A DNA stretch of 64,000 bases from Hymenopus coronatus. Lineage: Eukaryota > Arthropoda > Insecta > Mantodea > Hymenopodidae. Within the stretch, counting starts at the first letter, position 1, and each line of letters starts with the position of its first letter. Position numbers and translations under genes: made by a program. The notes beneath the pieces were generated by a model that saw nothing but the letters and a program-made list of their open reading frames with translations, was not told the origin of the DNA and did no database searches. Location of the stretch: NCBI GenBank assembly GCA_030762935.1, contig CM060897.1, positions 107,226,176 to 107,290,175 on the forward strand, given 5' to 3'. Of this stretch, positions 58,800-64,000 are shown piece by piece.

Positions 58800-61581
58800 T
58801 ATTCAACAATTTTTCCTTCCTCTAGCATGTATGTCCATAGTAGCTAGAGAAGGTGTTGAATTCCACCCAAAAATTTGATATCAAGATTTCCCCAAAATTT
58901 ACGTTTTGAGGTCCCGAGTCTGAAAAAGTATTTGTAGAAAAAGCTCTATGAGTGTTGTCTATTGAAAGCATAGCTCAAAAACAACATTGAATACCAAACT
59001 TGGAATTTCTGTTTATCATCCTCCACAAAGATTTCCAAGAAATCTTGAAAAGTTCATTTTTATCAAAAATATTTTAACAATTTTTATTAAAATGCCACAT
59101 ATTAAAGATATTTACATCACAAATGGAATATATATTTTGATTTTTCTGAGAATAATCTCTGAAAAACTCTTTATTCTGGATGAGTTTTGTAGAATTTTGC
59201 ATAATGGTTAAACTGTAAGAGATAGACAAAACCTTATTACACAAAATATGTGGGTATATCTCCTTAAAATGTATAATTTATATCATATACGTTTTTCTTG
59301 TAGAGTTGAACCATTTTTGCAATATTCCTTGCTATTGGTTTCAATTTTAAACCACCTAGCTTTTCCCAAACCAAACCATGCTAAGCGAACAAATTCTCAG
59401 TTGTTTCACATAGCAACCAGCTTTTAAAAGATTTGACATTGCTTTAGCCAAATGTATTCCCTTATTTCTCTTGTACTTACAAGGGAACATGCAATAAAAC
59501 CAATGTTGCTAATGTTTACTTGATTAGCATGTTGTAGATAAAAGAATAATCTTTTATATATAGTTTGTATATGGAACAGCTAGGTAAATTTATGTGAATG
59601 GAACCCGTCAGACTTTTTAGTTATAAACGCTAATTGCTACAGTTCCTAGCATCCCATTCTGTGTTAGGCTCAATTCTGCTCAGAGGGCACTTTTACCAGG
59701 CTTGAGGCTCGTTTACGTGTCGTAAATCTACGACAACGGATTTTCTTTACCTCCGAAGGAAGTCACGCTAAGGATTTTCACGCCCGAAAAAATCCATCGC
59801 CTTCCCCCTGGTTTAAACCCGGGAGCTTGGAAACCAGAGGCTAGCATATTACCCCATAACCAGGAAGGTTAACGTTTATTTCCCTATGCACAAATGCTAT
59901 ACTATCTTTATGTGCAAATCAAAGCTGCTGACCCATCCAGTATTCTTCATTTAAGTCTCTCTTTACTTTTTCTACACGTACTATGTACATAGTGTGTAGA
60001 GAAGGTATTGAAATGTACCCAAAAATTTGATACCGAGATTTCACCGGAAATACATGTTTTGGGTCCCCCTGAATAAAAAAAAATTTTTTAGAAAGATCCG
60101 TGCGTGTGTGTGTGGGTGTGGACAGCATAGCTCAAAAACGAAAAGACCGTTAAATACCAAACTTGTAATTAAAGTTTGGTATCTTCCAAGGATGCGACAT
60201 GAAGATTTTCAAATAAAAATCGCATATATTTATGACAAACGAAATTGATATTTTGACTTTTCTGGGAATAGCTTTTGAAGATTTCTTCAGTCTGGATGAC
60301 TTTTGTATTAAGAAATGTATAAACACTTATTACACAAAATATATAGATCTCATTGAAACACACAATTTGTCATATAATTTCTTTTTATTTTTTTAAGAGT
60401 TAACCATTTTCGAGATATTTGGAATTATTGGTTTCAATTTTAGCCACTTAAACTTTTCTCAAACTGAAGACATCTTTCTTATCGTTTCTTGTTTACTCCT
60501 GGCAAGCAAAGAGATTGGAATTTCAATTGTTTCACATAGCGACCGGGTTTTAAAGGACGAAACTATCGCGTTAGCTTGTGCTTTTTCTTATTTCCTTTCT
60601 CTTATAAGTAACCTAGTGATAAGACTAATTCTGCTTATGTTTAAATAGAATAGTGTAGATAGCAGATTAATGCTTTGAATAAAATGTTTGTTTGCTGAAC
60701 AGTTAGAAGGCATCATGTGGATGGAACATATCAGATTTTTACTTTCTCAAGCCTCGGTGTATATACAATGTAGTGAATAGAGAAGGTATTGTATTTCATC
60801 CAGAAAGTTCGATGTCGAGTTTTCGCCGGAAGCATATGTTTTGGAGTCCCTTGAGTCCGAAAAAAAAAGCATTTTTAAAAAATGTGTGTGTGTGTGGACA
60901 GTATAGTTCAAAAATGAAAAGACGTTAAATACCAAACTTGGTATTTAAGTTTAGTATATTCCAAGGATGCGAAACGAAGATGTTCAAGAAAATCCCCCAC
61001 CCTCAATTACCCTTAACATGGAAAAAAAATCGAAAATATTGATTTTCTCAAAAATGGCTCTAACGATTTTGATTAAAATCTTATATTCAAGATATTTACA
61101 GGACAAATAAATGTATATCTTGAGTATTCTGGGAGTATCCTCTGAAAACGTCTTTATTCTGGATGACATTTATTGAATTTTGCATAACTAGTAAACCATA
61201 AGATATAGACAAAAACGTATCACACAAAAGACGTAGATCTCGATAAAACACGACTTGTGTCATATACATTTTTTTCGTGGAGTTTGTCGTTTTCGAGATA
61301 TTCCTTGATATTGATTTCACTTTTAAATAAACTTTTCTCATACGAGAACCTGTCAACTCCTGGGCACGCAAAGACACCCATTTCAATCCTATAGCAACCA
61401 AATTTTAAAACATTTGACTATCAGTTTAGCGTAGTGTATTCCCTTATTTTCTTTCTACTTGCAAGGAACTAAATAATAAGACCGTTTCTGCTAATGTTTT
61501 AGCATGATATAGAAGAATAAGCTTATCAACAATAATTTGTTACAGAGATGCAGAGAAAGTCATGTGAATGGAACACTAGTG
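58800..61581 (+). repeat. R780 tandem array, three units
   Basis: Unit starts are marked by GAGAAGGTGTTG (58,848), GAGAAGGTATTG (59,999) and AGAGAAGGTATTG (60,779). The last two are 781 bp apart. The first gap is longer because it contains a SINE-E plus some unmatched sequence. Each unit holds, in order: CCAAAAATTTGAT, AGATTTCACCGGAAATACAT, a GT-rich run, CAGCATAGCTCAAAAACGAA, TTGGTATCTTCCAAGGATGC, TTCTGGATGACTTTTG, TTTTCGAGATATT, TTGTTTCACATAGCGACC and a final ATGTGGATGGAAC...CAG. Identity is moderate (roughly old satellite or amplified element). The minus strand of all units keeps similar reading frames (see findings). Confidence 0.88.
59637..59873 (-). mobile_element. SINE-E copy inside an R780 unit
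   Basis: The reversed body GTTCCTAGCATCCCATTCTG, TTCTGCTCAGAGGGCACTTT, CAGGCTTGAGGCTCGTTTAC, CGTGTCGTAAATCTACGACA, CTCCGAAGGAAGTCACGCTA, CGCCCGAAAAAATCCATCGC, the reversed B box TTAAACCCGGGAGC and the reversed A box GGCTAGCATATTACCCC match the other E copies. It lies between the end of R780 unit 1 and the start of unit 2. Confidence 0.9.
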
Positions 61582-61681
61582 TTTTTTTTTTTTTTTTTTT
61601 TTGTTTAACCTGGTTGGTAATAACGGACGATGAATGAAATTGGTGAAATGATCCTCAAATGATCTCGGGGTCTATGGGATT
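61582..61681 (-). mobile_element. SINE-B 3' end with oligo(A) tail
   Basis: A run of about 18 T (61,584-61,601) is followed by GTTTAACCTGGTTGGTAATA, GACGATGAATGAAAT, TGATCCTCAAATGAT and GGGTCTATGGGAT, matching the 3' half of the 4.1 and 39.6 kb copies. The tRNA head is missing. It abuts the end of the R780 array and is followed within 40 bp by SINE-E. Confidence 0.7.
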
Positions 61682-61717
61682 ATGTTTTTGTTATTATATG
61701 AAGGTATGAACTGCATA

Positions 61718-61980
61718 AATGGAGTTTTTATTTATGGACGCTCTTTAAGTGCTGCTATTCTCGGCGTCCCATTGTATACTGGGCGTGAAAGACCCTTGAT
61801 TTTGCTCAAAGGCTTCTTTTTCAGACTTGAGATTCTTTTAAGTGCCGAAAATCTACGACACGGGACCAACGGCTTTACTTCCCTTCCGAAGGAAGCCAAG
61901 TCAAGGATTTTTACGCCCGAAAAAATCCATCGTCCTCCGCCGGGTTTGAAGTTAGCATGGCAACCAGTACACTGCGGAAA
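61718..61980 (-). mobile_element. SINE-E copy 1 of a tandem pair
   Basis: Well preserved: TTTTTATTTATGGACGCTCT, CTCGGCGTCCCATTGTATAC, TGGGCGTGAAAGACCC, AATCTACGACACGGGACCAA, TTCCGAAGGAAGCC, TTTTTACGCCCGAAAAAATC, and the reversed head GCCGGGTTTGAAGTTAGCAT. The head lacks the part between B box and A box (GACCTTTGG...) that the neighbour keeps. Confidence 0.92.
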
Positions 61981-61984
61981 TGGA

Positions 61985-62252
61985 AATGGAGTTTTATTCA
62001 TGTACGCTGTTGTGGTTCTCAGCGTCCCATTCTACTGGGCGCGAAAGACAGACTTTTTTATCAGGCTTGAGGTTCTTTTACGTGTCGTAAATCTACGACA
62101 GGGACAAACGGCTTTACTTCCCTTCTGAAGGAAGCCATGCTAAGGATTTTACGCCCGAAAAAAATGCATCGTCCTCCGCCGGGTTTTGAACCCGCGACCT
62201 TTGGTTTATGATGTTAGCATGGTAACTATTACACATTACACTACGAAGGATG
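61985..62252 (-). mobile_element. SINE-E copy 2 of a tandem pair
   Basis: It has the same block order as its neighbour, starting GTTTTATTCATGTACGCTGT and ending with an intact reversed head: GGGTTTTGAACCCGCGACCT (B box), GTTAGCATGGTAACTATTAC (A box), CACTACGAAGGATG. It follows copy 1 by only a few bases in the same orientation. Confidence 0.93.
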
Positions 62253-62599
62253 ACTGAACTGTATAACCTGAAAATGAAGCATGGAATAAGAAATAGAGGC
62301 TGTGAAGAGAGAAAGAAAGAAAGAAAAAAAGCAAATAACCCAAAATTTTACGCCAAGAATTGCTGATTATAAAGCCTTCCGCCATTCACGCCAGAAATGC
62401 TGTCATACCTTCACGACCACGTGACGCGTAACGCGGCATTATGTAATTAAAACGAACAGAGACAACTTTAACGGCGACTAAAGTATTCTATTAATAATGG
62501 TGATAATATCGATAGTCATAACACAATAAATGTAATAATTAACTCAAAAAACACGAGCGAAAAAAATATGTATGCGATAACTTATATTTATTCGTTCTC
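62253..62599. other. No gene; CG-richer DNA with a GAAA tract
   Basis: A GAAA tract lies at about 62,308-62,331. CACGTGACGCGTAACGCGGC at about 62,420-62,439 is unusually rich in CG for this window and may be the terminal part of the DDE-type element whose N-terminus lies to the right. Confidence 0.4.
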
Positions 62600-63118
62600 G
62601 GAAGCGGCTCTATTCCTTCGAGATCAGGTTGTCATCTAAGCTCTTTGTGCTGCTGCTTTCCACTCCGAGGTAGATAACGAGGTTATCAACAACGGTGTCG
62701 CTAAACTATCCACCACCCAGAACAACGTTTCTTCTTTCGTTACATGTAGCATTTTATCAATTGTTGGCGGCTTATTCTTAAAAAAGAAATTCTGCCCTAA
62801 TTGTGAAGAATACACATTTTGTATTCTTCACAAAATCGTCACATTCTTGCATCGCGTATTTCACACGCTTTCTTTTTTTCCCAGGTGCAGCCACTTTTCC
62901 CGTTTAGGATTTTTCTTTGTGAACACTATTAATACTTGTAGCCGAAACTGCGGTGAACTGAGAAGTTAATTTGACCACTTCTTTGACGGGATATGTTGGG
63001 TATTTCTTACAATAAACATTTAACACTATAGTTTTTTCACCATTAGTCAACAGTTTAGCAGCCTTATGTTAAACTCAACAAAGATGCAAGAGGAAATTCA
63101 CGGCTTCCGTCCTCCATG
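62600..63118 (-). pseudogene. DDE-type transposase N-terminal (HTH) fossil
   Basis: The minus frame starts at ATG (63,118) with MEDGSREFPLASLL. After a one-base shift it continues KLLTNGEKTIVLNVY, KKYPTYPVKEVVKLTS, then FTAVSATSINSVHKEKS, a stop, TGKVAAPGKKRKRVKYAMQE then CDDFVKN (about 62,820-63,050). PPTIDKMLHVTKEET is readable near 62,720-62,770. Many arthropods carry an uncharacterised DDE-transposon protein with this layout: a GEK-IVLNVY start, a GVS--S---I--E HTH, a GKV--PGKKRKR linker, DDFVKN--R---, and PT-DK-L----E---P. A catalytic core is not seen. It could also be a degenerate copy of a domesticated relative. CG dinucleotides are commoner here than in the older relics. Confidence 0.6.
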
Positions 63119-63412
63119 ATTCTAAACGCAACAACCAGCAACCGTTACTGTTGTAAACAATATTGAGGAAATCGGGTGACTCATATGAATTTCATGTTGG
63201 GACTTGTAGCCCTATTTAACGGTACACAGCATAATTAAACGCTTAAGTTTTTGTACAGATTACATCAATTAAGAATAAATTCATTCAGAAATTCAGATTA
63301 TTAGCAGCGAACATTGCTACAGTGTTGTATCACGGTGCACTGACCAAGTGGGCCCGTTTTGGCACGGATCAACCTAAGAGTGAATAGATAATAAAGAGTT
63401 AAACCCGTGTTG

Positions 63413-63680
63413 CCCTCCGCGGTGTAGTGGTTACCATGCTAGCCTCTCTTACCCAAGGTTGCGGGTTCAAACCTGGCGTAAAAAATCTTTAGCATGGCTC
63501 GCTTCGTGAGGGAAGTAGTCATTGGTCCGTTGTAGATTTACAGTACGTAATAAAACATCAAGTTTGATAAACACGCTTCTGAGCAAAATTAAGCGGTCTT
63601 TCACGCCCAATACAGAACGGGACTCTTGAGAATCACAGCAGCTAAATAGCGTCCATAAATAAAGCTCTATTTCATTTCAA
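63413..63680 (+). mobile_element. SINE-E copy, plus orientation, full length
   Basis: The tRNA-like head CCTCCGCGGTGTAGTGGTTA then CCATGCTAG is an A box, and GCGGGTTCAAACC at 63,463-63,475 a strong B box. The body contains TTAGCATGGCTCGCTTCGTG, GTCATTGGTCCGTTGTAGAT, GAGCAAAATTAAGCGGTCTT and TCACGCCC, and the 3' end AGCGTCCATAAATAAAGCTC then TATTTCATTTCAATTCC. It defines the sense strand and both ends of family E at about 268 bp. Confidence 0.92.
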
Positions 63681-64000
63681 TTCCTGGTTAGTATGAATTT
63701 CTGCCTCCACCCTCCTCCTAAAAATATGCAGTAATCTAATTTAACTTAAAAAAATAATTATGCTTATTTATTACATTATTTTACATAGAAACTTTTCTTA
63801 TGTAGATACATAGGTTAAATGTAATACAATCTACATATTAGCATATAATATTTACTTAGCATTACATATTTAAATATTACAAAATAACGAAAAAATAAAA
63901 TAAAATGGAAACACATAAACCTACAAAGTGAGCATAGCATACAAAAGAAAGAGAGAAGTAACTTATAATGAACAAGTTTTGATAAAAATGAACATATAGA
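63681..64000. other. AT-rich DNA, no gene seen
   Basis: Low-complexity AT-rich sequence with a weak CCACCCTCCTCC run near 63,708. Confidence 0.5.

Noticed and set aside
58800..61581. CRISPR-like or gene-coding interpretation of the repeat array
   Set aside because: The units are ~780 bp and similar along their length, with no short repeat-spacer layout, and the organism is eukaryotic.
63413..63485. Possible tRNA gene
   Set aside because: It is the head of SINE-E with a family-specific body. The anticodon arm is degenerate and no terminator follows the head.

Overview
This window looks like AT-rich nuclear DNA from an arthropod with a large, repeat-filled genome. The evidence is long gene-free AT-rich stretches, many microsatellites, several tRNA-headed SINE families and decayed DNA transposons (mariner, Tc1, Tc3/DUF4817-like, piggyBac, pogo/jerky-like, hAT) whose nearest remembered relatives are from arthropods. 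I cannot fix the order or species from sequence alone. I found no convincing host gene, no exon chain with matching splice sites, and no intact tRNA or rRNA gene. The window is best read as intergenic or deep intronic.

Layout. 0-6 kb: AT-rich DNA with a long CT microsatellite (868-1036), degenerate copies of SINE family B and a piece of a ~780-bp repeat (called R780 here). 6.9-7.6 kb: a mariner fossil. 10.3-11 kb: a piggyBac fossil. 11-20 kb: almost featureless. 20.1-20.6 kb: a LINE reverse-transcriptase tail. 26-27 kb: a SINE, a 120-bp tandem duplication and one uninterrupted membrane-protein-like ORF (the only unexplained coding candidate). 32.4-33.3 kb: a 186-bp tandem duplication beside a second piggyBac C-terminal fragment. 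36.2-36.5 kb: a hAT C-terminal fragment.

From 39.6 kb to the end the window is a dense graveyard of mobile elements. SINEs of families B, A and C stand side by side (39.6-40.8 kb). A decayed Tc1 element follows (41.8-42.8 kb), then an inverted-repeat element (43.7-44.2 kb), R780 copies in both orientations, a SINE-E flanked by GT microsatellites, and a 1.46-kb terminal-inverted-repeat element with a TA duplication (49,364-50,827). A complete but dead DUF4817/DDE transposon (51,086-52,690) carries TIRs, a TA duplication and a SINE-A inserted with an 11-bp target duplication. A pogo/jerky-like transposon (candidate ends 52,879 and 57,693) is split by a hAT transposase. A three-unit R780 array follows (58.8-61.6 kb), then SINE-B and tandem SINE-E copies, and a fossil of another DDE-type transposase N-terminus (62.6-63.1 kb).

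These parts do not form a pathway. They record successive insertions: DNA transposons first, and SINEs A and E later, since these sit inside a transposon and inside an R780 monomer respectively. Every transposase carries stops and frameshifts, so none should be active. Family names A-E and R780 are local labels. Protein-family matches come from recall of motifs, not from a database search.
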